This document shows positions 56,924-64,000 of a DNA stretch of 64,000 nucleotides, piece after piece. Numbering within the stretch: position 1 is the stretch's first letter; each line of letters opens with the position of its first letter. The stretch covers positions 3,147,970 through 3,211,969 of the forward strand of contig NZ_AP028056.1 of NCBI RefSeq assembly GCF_030297015.1, given 5' to 3'. The DNA comes from Brooklawnia propionicigenes. Its GTDB lineage: Bacteria; Actinomycetota; Actinomycetes; Propionibacteriales; Propionibacteriaceae. The notes beneath the pieces were generated by a model. It saw only the letters and a program-made list of their open reading frames with translations, was not told the DNA's origin and searched no databases. A program made the position numbers and the translations under genes.

Positions 56924-57772
56924 CTAATAGCCGAGAGCGGCCAGAGCCGAAACGATCGAGTCGGTCACCAGATCTGGGGCAGCGCCAGGCGAATCGAGCA
57001 CCTGTGCCCTGAACTTTCCGGTGCGCACGAGCACGCCCGTAAGGCCCGCAGCCTGAGCGCCCCGCACGTCTGCGTCGATGTCGTCACCGATCATCACCGC
57101 TTCCGAAGGCGCGACGCCGAGATTGGCGAGGCCAGCTGCGAACATGGCCGGCTCCGGCTTGCCGATAACGGTGGCTTCGACACCGCTGGCGCGTTCGAGG
57201 CCGGTGAGAAAAGCACCGGTGTCAAGCTGCATGCCTGCCGAAGTCCGCCAGGACAAGCCGCGATGCATGGCAATCAGCGACGCCCCGTTGAGGACGAGGT
57301 TGAATGCGCGATTGAGGGCTTCATAACTGAACTCGTCCCCGGCGCCACCGATCACGACGGCGTCGGTGCGCTCTGGTATGTCGGTGCCGGTGAGATCTAC
57401 CAGATCGACCCCGGACGTGGCCAGGTCCGTGGTGACGTCACCGCTGCACAGCAATGCCGCGGTGGCGCCCTCGAAGTGTTCGCGGAGGTATTCGGCGGTC
57501 GCGATCGGTGCAGTGACTATCTCGTCCTCGGCTGCCTCGAATCCTGCCGTGCGCAACGCCTCGACGACCGAGTGCCGCGAGCGGGAGGTGGTATTGGTGA
57601 GCATACGAATGGGGGTCCCCGCTGCGCGGACAGATCGGATGGCTTCCAGCGCACCATCTATCGGCTGCCACGACACCACGAGTACGCCGTCGATATCGAG
57701 CAACAACGCAGGCGGACGCTGCGGCAGCGGTTCCGTTCGCTGCATGGTGGCTGGCTCAAGCGGCTCATGCAT
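56924..57772 (-). CDS. HAD-IIA family phosphatase (NagD-like)
   Basis: A 282-residue HAD phosphatase of subclass IIA. Motif I is LLLDIDGVLVVS near residue 25, motif II MLTNTTSRSR, motif III lysine in VIGKPEPAMFAAGL and motif IV MIGDDIDADVRGAQAAGL. ATG at 57772 is chosen because TACCCT lies 6 nt upstream, ahead of GTG at 57790. Substrate unknown; relatives act on p-nitrophenyl phosphate, glycerol phosphate or UMP. Confidence 0.9.
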   Translation of the reverse strand: MHEPLEPATMQRTEPLPQRPPALLLDIDGVLVVSWQPIDGALEAIRSVRAAGTPIRMLTNTTSRSRHSVVEALRTAGFEAAEDEIVTAPIATAEYLREHFEGATAALLCSGDVTTDLATSGVDLVDLTGTDIPERTDAVVIGGAGDEFSYEALNRAFNLVLNGASLIAMHRGLSWRTSAGMQLDTGAFLTGLERASGVEATVIGKPEPAMFAAGLANLGVAPSEAVMIGDDIDADVRGAQAAGLTGVLVRTGKFRAQVLDSPGAAPDLVTDSIVSALAALGY

Positions 57773-57778
57773 GCAGCC

Positions 57779-57784
57779 AGGGTA
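57779..57784 (-). promoter_or_regulatory. -10 element, leaderless start of HAD-IIA gene
   Basis: Minus-strand TACCCT, GGCTGC spacer, ATG at 57772. Confidence 0.5.
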
Positions 57785-58028
57785 GGTCACCGCAGTGGCA
57801 CGTCCGGTTGGGGCTCGAAGATCGGGAGACCCTGAGCGCCGGAGGTGCGGCGTGTGGTCGCGGAGCTGGCCGGGCGAGAGGCCGTCACGAAACCAACTGG
57901 CAAGATATCTCGATGTCGGCTAAAGTCATTCGACGGGTCGTGGTGACCCCGACGGCGAGACGCACATCGGCAAAGCTTCCGTCGCCGGGCATGAGGGAGT
58001 GATCTTCCTCGCCGGGCAAATTGAATAG

Positions 58029-58102
<74 letters not shown>

Positions 58103-58117
58103 CTAGATGGCCGTTGT

Positions 58118-58672
58118 TCAAACGAGCGACGGATGAAGTTTGAGTTTCTGGATTTCGGGGTCGAAGAAGATGTTGAAGGGCTCTCCGATCTGTCCCTCGA
58201 TCCGGTTGTCGTCCTGGGCGTAGAGCTTTTCGAAGAAGGCCTGGTTCGCGGTCCTTCGCAGCGAATCGTCCACACTCGTCAACAGCTTGTAGCAGTTGCC
58301 TGCCAGTGCCAGGCAGTCGTTCAGATGGGCTTTGGCCTGGTCGTATTCCATGTCCCCGGCCTCGATCTGCACGTCCAGGAACGCGAGTCGTCGGCTGATG
58401 CGCTCCTGTTCGGTCTTGAGCAGGTCGATGGGGATCGCTCCCGCGTAGTGGGCCTGGAGCAGCTTGCCGCGCTCGTCGAGCAGCTCGGCGCGTTCGCTCT
58501 CGTAGGCGCGGCGTTCCCTGCGGGCGATGTCGTGGAGCTGGCTCCCGTAACAAACGCTGTTCTTATCATTTTCACTCTCTGCCTCCCGTCGTTGCTGCTG
58601 TGCGAGCACTTTGCTCTGGACAGCATGGACGAACGCTTGCGCGTGACAGTTCTGCCGGGCACACGCGCCCAT
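58118..58672 (-). pseudogene. C-terminal remnant of a large serine recombinase
   Basis: About 184 codons resembling the C-terminal region of serine recombinases: ERGKLLQAHYAGAIPIDLLK, the KTEQERISRRL coiled-coil part and NQAFFEKLYAQDD are typical. The N-terminal catalytic resolvase domain and zinc-ribbon region are absent, and the remaining frame abuts the SDR remnant, so it is a decayed gene. The ATG at 58672 is merely the first in the frame. It lies 15 bp from the tRNA-Pro 3' end. Confidence 0.75.
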
Positions 58673-58677
58673 AGGGT

Positions 58678-59064
58678 TCAGGCCTGCTCGGTGGGGCGGA
58701 TGACGATCTCGTTGACTGCGACGTAACGAGGGTTCTGGACAATATAGCCAACTGCATCGGCGATGTCCTCCGGTTTGAGGTACTGGATCTGACCGAACAT
58801 GGCGGTGAAGCCCTCGGCCTCGCCCTCGTGGTGATCGAACAGCTCGGTATCCACTCGTCCGGGCTCGATAACAGAGACACGTAGGTGGCGTCGAGCGAAC
58901 TCCTGTCGTAGCGATTCGGTGAAGGCAGTCACCCCGAACTTCGTTGCGTTGTAGCCCGCTGTGGTTGCGGCAGCGAAGCGGCCGGCGACGGACGAAATGT
59001 TCACGAGGTCAGCGACCTTGCGCGGGCTGTCCAGGGCGGCGGCGAGCAGGTGCGGGATCGCGTC
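58678..59064 (-). pseudogene. C-terminal half of a short-chain dehydrogenase/reductase
   Basis: The fragment shows the SDR catalytic serine (NISSVAG) and the YxxxK pair (YNATK), then EPGRVDTEL and the ending AVNEIVIRPTEQ of this subfamily. The Rossmann nucleotide-binding half (TGxxxGIG and NAG) is missing; homology begins at IPHLLAAALDSP near 59060, where the sequence switches to a plus-strand EIID fragment. It cannot be functional. Confidence 0.8.
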
Positions 59065-59070
59065 CGTCCT

Positions 59071-59230
59071 GGAACTCCAAGACATGCTGGATCAGATATT
59101 CATCGGGCTTATTCCGTTGTCACTCACGTTGCTCTGCTACTACCTGCTGAGCAGGAAGGTCAGCATCAACTACCTGATCTTCGGGGTCATCGGCCTGGGC
59201 ATTCTGATTTCCCTGCTCGGGATCGCTTAG
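59071..59230 (+). pseudogene. C-terminal end of mannose-class PTS EIID
   Basis: The last 50 codons are the C-terminus of a PTS mannose/fructose/sorbose-family EIID: LQDMLDQIFIGLIPLSLTLL, then YYLLSRKVSINYLIFGVIG and the ending GILISLLGIA. Everything upstream of LELQDML is gone, replaced by the SDR fragment on the other strand. The stop at 59228 is followed by an AGGAGGG ribosome binding site for the glucosidase gene, as in an intact operon. Confidence 0.8.
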
Positions 59231-59248
59231 GAGGGCGGGACTATCAAT

Positions 59249-60967
59249 ATGACCAAGTGGTGGAAGAACGCCGTTATCTACCAGATCTATCCAAAGAGCT
59301 TTTTCGACTCGGATGGCAACGGATGGGGAGACCTCGACGGGATTACCTCCAAGTTGGACTATCTGCATTCGCTCGGCGTCGACGCCTTGTGGCTGAGCCC
59401 GATCTACGAGTCACCACAGGTCGACAACGGATACGACATCAGCGACTACCGGCGCATCGACAGCCGTTTCGGCACGATGGACGATATGCAGCGGCTGATC
59501 GACGGTGCCCACGAACGGGGGATCCGGGCCATCATGGATCTGGTGGTGAACCACACCTCCGACGAGCATGACTGGTTCCGCCGCAGCAGGCAATCGCGGG
59601 ACAATCCATACAGCGACTACTACCTGTGGCGAGATCCGAGGCCTGATGGTGGGCCGCCGAACAATTGGGGATCACACTTCGGCGGCTCCGCCTGGGAATA
59701 CTGTGCGGACCGGGATCAGTACTATCTGCACTACTATGCGTCCAAGCAGCCCGACCTCAATTGGGAGAATCCCCAGGTACGCAGCGAGATCTACGATCTC
59801 ATGCGGTTCTGGATGGATCGTGGCGTCGACGGCTGGCGCATGGACGTCATCGCCCAGATCTCGAAGTACATCGACTTCCCGGACTATCCTCCCCAGGAGG
59901 GCAAGGAATTCATCATCGGGCCGATGCATTACTACGGACCGCGACTGCATGAGTTCCTCCGGGAAATGCACCAGGAGGTCCTGAGCAAGTACGACTGCGT
60001 CGCCATAGGCGAGGCACCTGCCTCGACGCCGGAGATCGCGCGTCTGCTCACGGATCCGGAGCGTGCCGAGTTGGACATGATCTTCACCTTTGAGCACATC
60101 GAACTCGACCGCGTTCCGAACTCGGTGAACCGGAAATGGGACCTGCGGCCGATGGAGGTGCGCGAGCTCAAGCAGGTGCTGTCGAAATGGCAGTACATAC
60201 TGGCTGATCGTGGCTGGAATGCCTTGTATTTCGAGAACCACGACCGGGCACGGATCGTCTCCCGCTGGGGTAACGACACCTTGTACCGAAAGCAGTGCGC
60301 GAACGCGTTCGCCACCGTGCTGCACGGAATGCAGGGCACTCCATTCGTCTACCAGGGCGAAGAGATCGGCATGGTGAATGCGCACTACGAGCTGAGTGAC
60401 TACCAGGACATCGACATCAAGAACGCTTACCGCGCCTACGTCCATGATGCCGGCACGATCTCGGAGGAGCGGTTCACGAAGGCTGTCTGGCAGGTGGGCC
60501 GCGACAATGCTCGTACCCCCATGCAGTGGGATGCCAGCAAGAATGCGGGATTCACGAGCTCGTGGCCCTGGCTGAAAGTCAACCCGCGATACGTGGATAT
60601 CAACGTTGCCGAGGCGCTGGCCGATCGTGATTCGGTCTTCGCCTACTATCAGCGGCTCATCGCCCTTCGTCACCAGGAACCGATCTTGATCGAAGGATCC
60701 TATGAACTACTGCTCGAAGACGATCCCGTTTTGTTCGTCTATGAGCGGGCCTGGCAGGGGCAACGCTGGCTCGTGATCGTCAACCTCTCGGATCGGGAGC
60801 AGTCGGCTGAACAGGTCCGGCCTCTGCTGTATGACCGGTGGCGGGCTGTGATCGCCAACTACCCGGAACCATTGGCGCAGTCCCAGTTGCGCCCATATGA
60901 AGCGTGCATTGTTGCGAGGATGGACGACGACGAAGGTGCGCACGGCGACAGCCCGGCCAACCGGTGA
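59249..60967 (+). CDS. GH13 alpha-glucosidase (oligo-1,6-glucosidase-like)
   Basis: A 572-residue glycoside hydrolase of family 13 that releases glucose from alpha-linked oligosaccharides. The catalytic set is at the positions standard for oligo-1,6-glucosidases: nucleophile Asp199 (DGWRMDV), acid/base Glu255 (IGEAPA) and Asp332 (FENHDRARI). VVNHTSDEH and TPMQWDAS are further family motifs. No signal peptide, so cytoplasmic. It sits between the EIID remnant and an EIIA gene, implying that it once hydrolysed a PTS-imported alpha-glucoside, perhaps phosphorylated or not. Specificity is uncertain. Confidence 0.92.
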   Translation: MTKWWKNAVIYQIYPKSFFDSDGNGWGDLDGITSKLDYLHSLGVDALWLSPIYESPQVDNGYDISDYRRIDSRFGTMDDMQRLIDGAHERGIRAIMDLVVNHTSDEHDWFRRSRQSRDNPYSDYYLWRDPRPDGGPPNNWGSHFGGSAWEYCADRDQYYLHYYASKQPDLNWENPQVRSEIYDLMRFWMDRGVDGWRMDVIAQISKYIDFPDYPPQEGKEFIIGPMHYYGPRLHEFLREMHQEVLSKYDCVAIGEAPASTPEIARLLTDPERAELDMIFTFEHIELDRVPNSVNRKWDLRPMEVRELKQVLSKWQYILADRGWNALYFENHDRARIVSRWGNDTLYRKQCANAFATVLHGMQGTPFVYQGEEIGMVNAHYELSDYQDIDIKNAYRAYVHDAGTISEERFTKAVWQVGRDNARTPMQWDASKNAGFTSSWPWLKVNPRYVDINVAEALADRDSVFAYYQRLIALRHQEPILIEGSYELLLEDDPVLFVYERAWQGQRWLVIVNLSDREQSAEQVRPLLYDRWRAVIANYPEPLAQSQLRPYEACIVARMDDDEGAHGDSPANR

Positions 60968-61004
60968 TCGTGCTGCCCACGAGAAGACAGAAGGAAGGGA
61001 AGAC

Positions 61005-61448
61005 ATGACTCATCTGGTGATTGCCACCCACGCACACCTTGCGGACGCGTTGCGCGACGCCGCCGGCATGCTGCTGGGCGATGTGCAGGGTGTGTCCGCG
61101 GTGAACTTCGTGCCGGGCCAGACCGTTGCGGAGTTGATCGCCCAGTACACGCAGATCGTTGAGGACACGCCCGACACGGAGGTTCTGTTCCTCGTCGACT
61201 TGTTCGGGGGCAGCCCGTACAACGCCGCCGTGCAGTTCATCGCCGGGCGAACCGGGTTCGACGTGGTCTCCGGGGTGAACCTGCCCATGTTGCTCGAGAC
61301 CCTGATCAAGCGCATGCGCGGGGTCGGCCTCGTCGACTTGGTTGACGTAGCCGAACAGGGCGGATCGTCGGGAATCAGGACATATCACGAGGCGCTCGCG
61401 CGGATTTCCAGCGCCGAAGCCGACGCTGACGACGACGAATCGTTCTGA
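61005..61448 (+). CDS. Mannose-class PTS EIIA protein
   Basis: A 147-residue EIIA of the mannose/fructose/sorbose family. The phosphorylated histidine is expected at His9 (VIATHAHLADAL); FLVDLFGGSPYNAAV near residue 65 and SGVNLPMLLETL near 90 are strong family markers. ATG at 61005 has AAGGAAGGGA 4 nt upstream. EIIB and EIIC are absent and EIID is a stub, so the subunit has no local partners. It may serve another permease elsewhere. Confidence 0.9.
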   Translation: MTHLVIATHAHLADALRDAAGMLLGDVQGVSAVNFVPGQTVAELIAQYTQIVEDTPDTEVLFLVDLFGGSPYNAAVQFIAGRTGFDVVSGVNLPMLLETLIKRMRGVGLVDLVDVAEQGGSSGIRTYHEALARISSAEADADDDESF

Positions 61449-61489
61449 TGGTCGAGCAGTAGACCTCCGGCCCGCTCCAACCCGATGAG

Positions 61490-61523
61490 GTCTATCTTGT
61501 AGAGGCGGTCTACGGCGTAGAGT
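61490..61523. promoter_or_regulatory. Two tandem operator-like dyads (TetR-type)
   Basis: Two 16-bp sequences, GGTCTATCTTGTAGAG (61490-61505) and GGTCTACGGCGTAGAG (61508-61523), share the palindromic arms TCTA and TAGA and are 18 bp apart. TAGAGT (61519-61524) is a -10 candidate, so the dyads overlap the promoter of the ABC/TetR operon. A further half-site GGTCTA lies on the minus strand at 61461-61466. They are likely the target of the TetR protein encoded at 62964. Confidence 0.55.
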
Positions 61524-61540
61524 CCTTCACGGGAGGCGGC

Positions 61541-62211
61541 ATGTTGACAGCTGAGAACATCCGGAAGTCGTTCGGCGACCATCGCGTCCTGACCGGCGTC
61601 GACCTGTCGGTCAGCGCCGGTCAGGTGATCGGCCTGATGGGAGTGAACGGCGCGGGCAAGACGACGCTCATCTCGATCTTGGCGGGCCTGGAGCGGCCCG
61701 ATGCCGGCAGCGTGCAGGTGGCGGGTGTGGATGCCCTCCGCCATCATCGTGCCGCGGCAAGCCACCTCGGCATCGCCCCGCAGACGCTGGGTATCTACCC
61801 GACTCTCACAGTGCGGGAGAATCTCGCCTGCTTCGCCGGGCTGGCCGGACTGACCGGCAGGACGGCGCGGACTCGGGTGCAGGACGTCGCCGCCCTGATG
61901 GGCCTGCCCGAAGCACTGAACCGGCCGGCGGGGCAGCTCAGCGGCGGCCAACAGCGACGTCTGCACACCGGGATGGCGATCCTGCACCGCCCGGAGATCC
62001 TGTTCTTGGATGAGCCGACCGTGGGTTCCCCACCAGCCCGGTGCGCGATCCGGCGGCCGTTCTCGCCACCGCGTTCGCCGCCCTCGGCAGCCACGCCTCG
62101 GAGCTGTCCGATGTGCAGATCACTCGTCCGAGCCTGGAGGCTGCGTACCTGGCGATCACGGGCGCACATCCGCTCGAGGACGAAGGGGTCGGCGATGTCG
62201 CTGCTGCGTAG
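61541..62211 (+). pseudogene. ABC-2 exporter ATPase with internal deletion and frameshift
   Basis: The N-terminal part is a normal drug-export-type ATPase: Walker A GVNGAGKTT, signature LSGGQQRRL, Walker B ILFLDEPTVG. At about 62021-62036 the frame breaks off; the C-terminal tail of the same kind of protein (RPSLEAAYLAITGAHPLED, then a stop at 62209) continues in a different frame. The D-loop and switch-histidine segment between are missing. A 13-bp palindrome GTGGG-TTC-CCCAC (62021-62033) marks the junction. Start ATG at 61541 has GGGAGG upstream. Confidence 0.8.
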
Positions 62212-62967
62212 CTATTCGATCGCGCGTACCAGTTGGCAGCTGCAACTGCGCGATCCGGCGTCGTCGGTCATCATGACCGTCCTGCCACTGATCCTCATTG
62301 CTGTGCTGATTCCCAGCGCGAAGGCACAGCTGGTCTTGTCGGGCTACCCGAACGCAACCGGGGCGGAGCAGACCGTTCCCGGGCTCGCCGTGCTGTGTGC
62401 GTTCTTGTCGGTCGAGCAGGTCACCACCTTGTTCTTCCGCGAGCATGCCTGGGGAACCTGGGACCGGTTGCGCGCCAGCCCGGCCTCCACGGCCGACATC
62501 GTCATCGGCAAGGTCGTCGTCCGCTTTCTTGTCCAACTTGCCCAGACCGCGCTCGTGTTCACCGCCGGGGGCTGTTGTTCGGCTATCGTCCCAATGGATC
62601 GGTGCTGGCGATCGCTATCATCGTGGTCGTGTTCACCGCCATGCTCGTCTGCTTCGGTGTGATGCTGGTCGCGCTGTGCCGGACGATGGACCAGGCGAAC
62701 ACGATCGGGATGCTCGGCGGCATGGTCATGGCCGGCCTCGGCGGCGCGCTGGCCCCCGTCTCCTCGTTCCCCGGCTGGGTGCAGTCCGTGGCTCCCTTCA
62801 CCCCGGCCTACTGGGTATTGGACGCCCTGCGCCGCCTGACCCTGGAGCACGCAACCCTCGCCGATGTGGCGCCCGCTACCGGCATCGCCCTCGCGTTCGC
62901 CGCTGGTTTCGCGCTGATTGCCGCCCTGTGCTTCCGTTCCAGTGCGGTCAAGATCGGAACCACATGA
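62195..62967 (+). pseudogene. ABC-2 type permease with one-base frameshift
   Basis: An ABC-2 membrane component. From ATG 62195 the frame gives a normal start and first membrane segments (VIMTVLPLILIAVLIP) up to FTAGG; after a run of five G at 62567-62571 the remaining segments (AIAIIVVVFTAMLVCFG, then APVSSFPGWVQSVAPFTPAYW) continue in another frame to 62967. One missing G restores an unbroken protein of about 258 residues. The gap could be a sequencing error, a true inactivating mutation or a slippage site. It overlaps both neighbours. Confidence 0.8.
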
Positions 62968-63605
62968 GCAATCCCGAACGTCCCACTCGCCCAGCCCTGT
63001 CCCGCGAGTACATCTTGCACACTGCGCTGCGCATCGTGGATCGCGACGGCCCGGACAAGCTCACCATGCGCCGGCTCGGCGCCGAACTCGGCGTCGACCC
63101 GATGGCCGTCTACCACTACCTGCCGAACAAGGCGGCGCTGTTCGACGGGATCACCGAAGCGATCTGGGCCTCCCTCGACCTCGACGATGTCATCGACCCC
63201 GGCAGCAGCTGGCAACGACAACTCGCCGCCGCCATGCATGCCCTCCGCGACGCATTGCGTGCTCACCCGCGTGCCATCGCGATCCTCGGCACCCGACCGG
63301 TCACGGGACGCGAGCTGTTCGCGCTCCTGGACCGTATGCTCGGCGTGCTCATCGCAGCGGGCATGCCCGCCGATGCGGACACCGCCGACCTGTTGGACGT
63401 CCTCGTTACCTACACGATCGGCCACGTCCTCGCGGAGGTCGGAGAACCCATGGGTGCAGGCTCTGCCCCCACCCTGCATCAGACACTGTCCGGCCAGGCC
63501 TACCCGCACCTCGCAGCCGTGCTCGACAGCGGATGGGCGTTCGACCCGGATGCCCAGTACGACCGAGGGCTGAATGCCATACTCACCGGCTGGCAACACC
63601 CGTAG
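62964..63605 (+). CDS. TetR-family transcriptional regulator
   Basis: A 213-residue regulator. The N-terminal helix-turn-helix is YILHTALRIVDRDGPDKLTM then RLGAELGVDPMAVYHYLPNK; the C-terminal part (LDVLVTYTIGHVLAEVG) matches the TetR_C ligand-binding domain. ATG at 62964 overlaps the permease stop (ATGA), so it is the last gene of the decayed exporter operon. It is intact and presumably binds the dyads at 61490-61523. Confidence 0.9.
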   Translation: MSNPERPTRPALSREYILHTALRIVDRDGPDKLTMRRLGAELGVDPMAVYHYLPNKAALFDGITEAIWASLDLDDVIDPGSSWQRQLAAAMHALRDALRAHPRAIAILGTRPVTGRELFALLDRMLGVLIAAGMPADADTADLLDVLVTYTIGHVLAEVGEPMGAGSAPTLHQTLSGQAYPHLAAVLDSGWAFDPDAQYDRGLNAILTGWQHP

Positions 63606-63632
63606 CCAAGTCGGCAGTCTGGCCCCGAGTGC

Positions 63633-64000
63633 TCACAGGACGGCCCATCCGATCAGTCCGGACGCAATCACGACCGCCCAGGCCGGTGTTTTCCACGACG
63701 TCAGGGCGACGAACGCGACAGCTGCGATCGCGAGCGTGGCAGTCGAGGTGATGCCTTGGGTGAACACCGGGGTGTAGAGGGCGGCGGCGAGGATGCCCAC
63801 CACTGCGGCATTGACGCCCATCAGGGCGCGCTGGGCGCGTGGAGCGTGGCGAAGCTGCTCCCAGAAGGGCAGCACGCCGATGATGAGCAGGGCAGCGGGC
63901 AGAAAGACTGCCACCAGCGCGACCGTGGCGCCCAATAGTCCCGAGGGCGGCGTGGTGGTCACCACGCCAAGGTACGCGGCGAAGGTGAACAGGGGTCCTG
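63633..64000 (-). CDS. Chromate transporter-like protein, partial
   Basis: The C-terminal 121 codons of a ChrA-family permease; the gene continues beyond the window end. Family features are GPLFTFAAYLG at the window edge, GLLGATVALVAVFLPAALL, LPFWEQLR and GVNAAVVGILAAALYTPVF. ChrA exports chromate by CHR-fold transport; the exact substrate of this one cannot be said from a fragment. Convergent with the TetR gene, 27 bp apart. Confidence 0.8.
   Translation of the reverse strand, partial: GPLFTFAAYLGVVTTTPPSGLLGATVALVAVFLPAALLIIGVLPFWEQLRHAPRAQRALMGVNAAVVGILAAALYTPVFTQGITSTATLAIAAVAFVALTSWKTPAWAVVIASGLIGWAVL

Noticed and set aside
57785..58028. Possible short genes in the gap between the HAD-IIA gene and tRNA-Pro
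   Set aside because: Short frames on both strands have no recognisable motif or ribosome binding site, and the longest minus-strand one starts inside the tRNA. I see nothing I can support here.

Overview
The window is GC-rich actinobacterial chromosome. Evidence: a housekeeping order typical of Actinobacteria (aspS, rarA, alaS, ruvX, mltG, aroCKB, efp, nusB, carAB, pyrDF, mihF, gmk, rpoZ, metK, priA, fmt, rsmB, rpe), an actinobacterial integration host factor, a type-2 PyrF, a helicase-motif-less PriA, 20S proteasome subunits PrcB/PrcA, TrmI, a PAC2 protein and many leaderless genes. A member of the Propionibacteriales is a reasonable guess from gene content, but I cannot prove the genus.

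Layout. 0.2-28.5 kb: near-continuous plus-strand housekeeping block for translation (aspS, alaS, efp, fmt, rsmB), shikimate pathway (aroC-aroK-aroB), pyrimidine synthesis (carA-carB-pyrD-pyrF), nucleoid/transcription (nusB, mihF, rpoZ), GMP and SAM synthesis (gmk, metK) and replication (rarA, priA). Several genes often found in this cluster in relatives (aroE, aroQ, pyrR/pyrB/pyrC, coaBC) are absent, and an FMN-binding PaiB-like gene sits between aroB and efp. 28.5-31.4 kb: an unusual minus-strand operon of four membrane proteins (one with an LssY-type C-terminal domain) and a divergent 120-aa membrane protein. 31.4-35.8 kb: PAC2 protein and cobalamin-dependent metH. 35.8-36.9 kb: an accessory-looking divergent pair, a helix-turn-helix protein and a highly divergent cold-shock-domain protein. 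37-46.7 kb: pentonate-type dehydratase, MFS carrier, SppA-like protease, HAD phosphatase, trmI, a lipoprotein polysaccharide deacetylase operon and an SMP-30 lactonase. 46.8-51.4 kb: prcB-prcA-tyrA-cmk-der.

51.4-57.8 kb holds stress genes: a VOC protein, a HelR/HelD-type RNA polymerase recycling ATPase preceded by a near-match to the rifamycin-associated element, an OsmC protein, a NUDIX protein with an extra C-terminal domain, a PadR/HAAS membrane-protein pair with its own dyad operator, and a HAD-IIA phosphatase.

58.0-63.0 kb is a decayed accessory region beginning at tRNA-Pro(GGG): the C-terminal remnant of a serine recombinase, the C-terminal half of an SDR gene, and the C-terminal end of a mannose-class PTS EIID joined at a deletion scar. 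An intact GH13 alpha-glucosidase and an intact PTS EIIA follow. Next come an ABC ATPase with an internal deletion and an ABC-2 permease with a one-base frameshift, followed by an intact TetR regulator and a pair of intact-looking operators. The window ends inside a chromate-transporter-like gene.

No CRISPR array, rRNA, intact insertion sequence or prophage was seen. The signals most worth following are the RAE-helR unit, the proteasome genes without nearby Pup-pathway genes, the HTH/cold-shock divergent pair, and the dense set of leaderless promoters with a -10 element 6-7 nt before the start codon.
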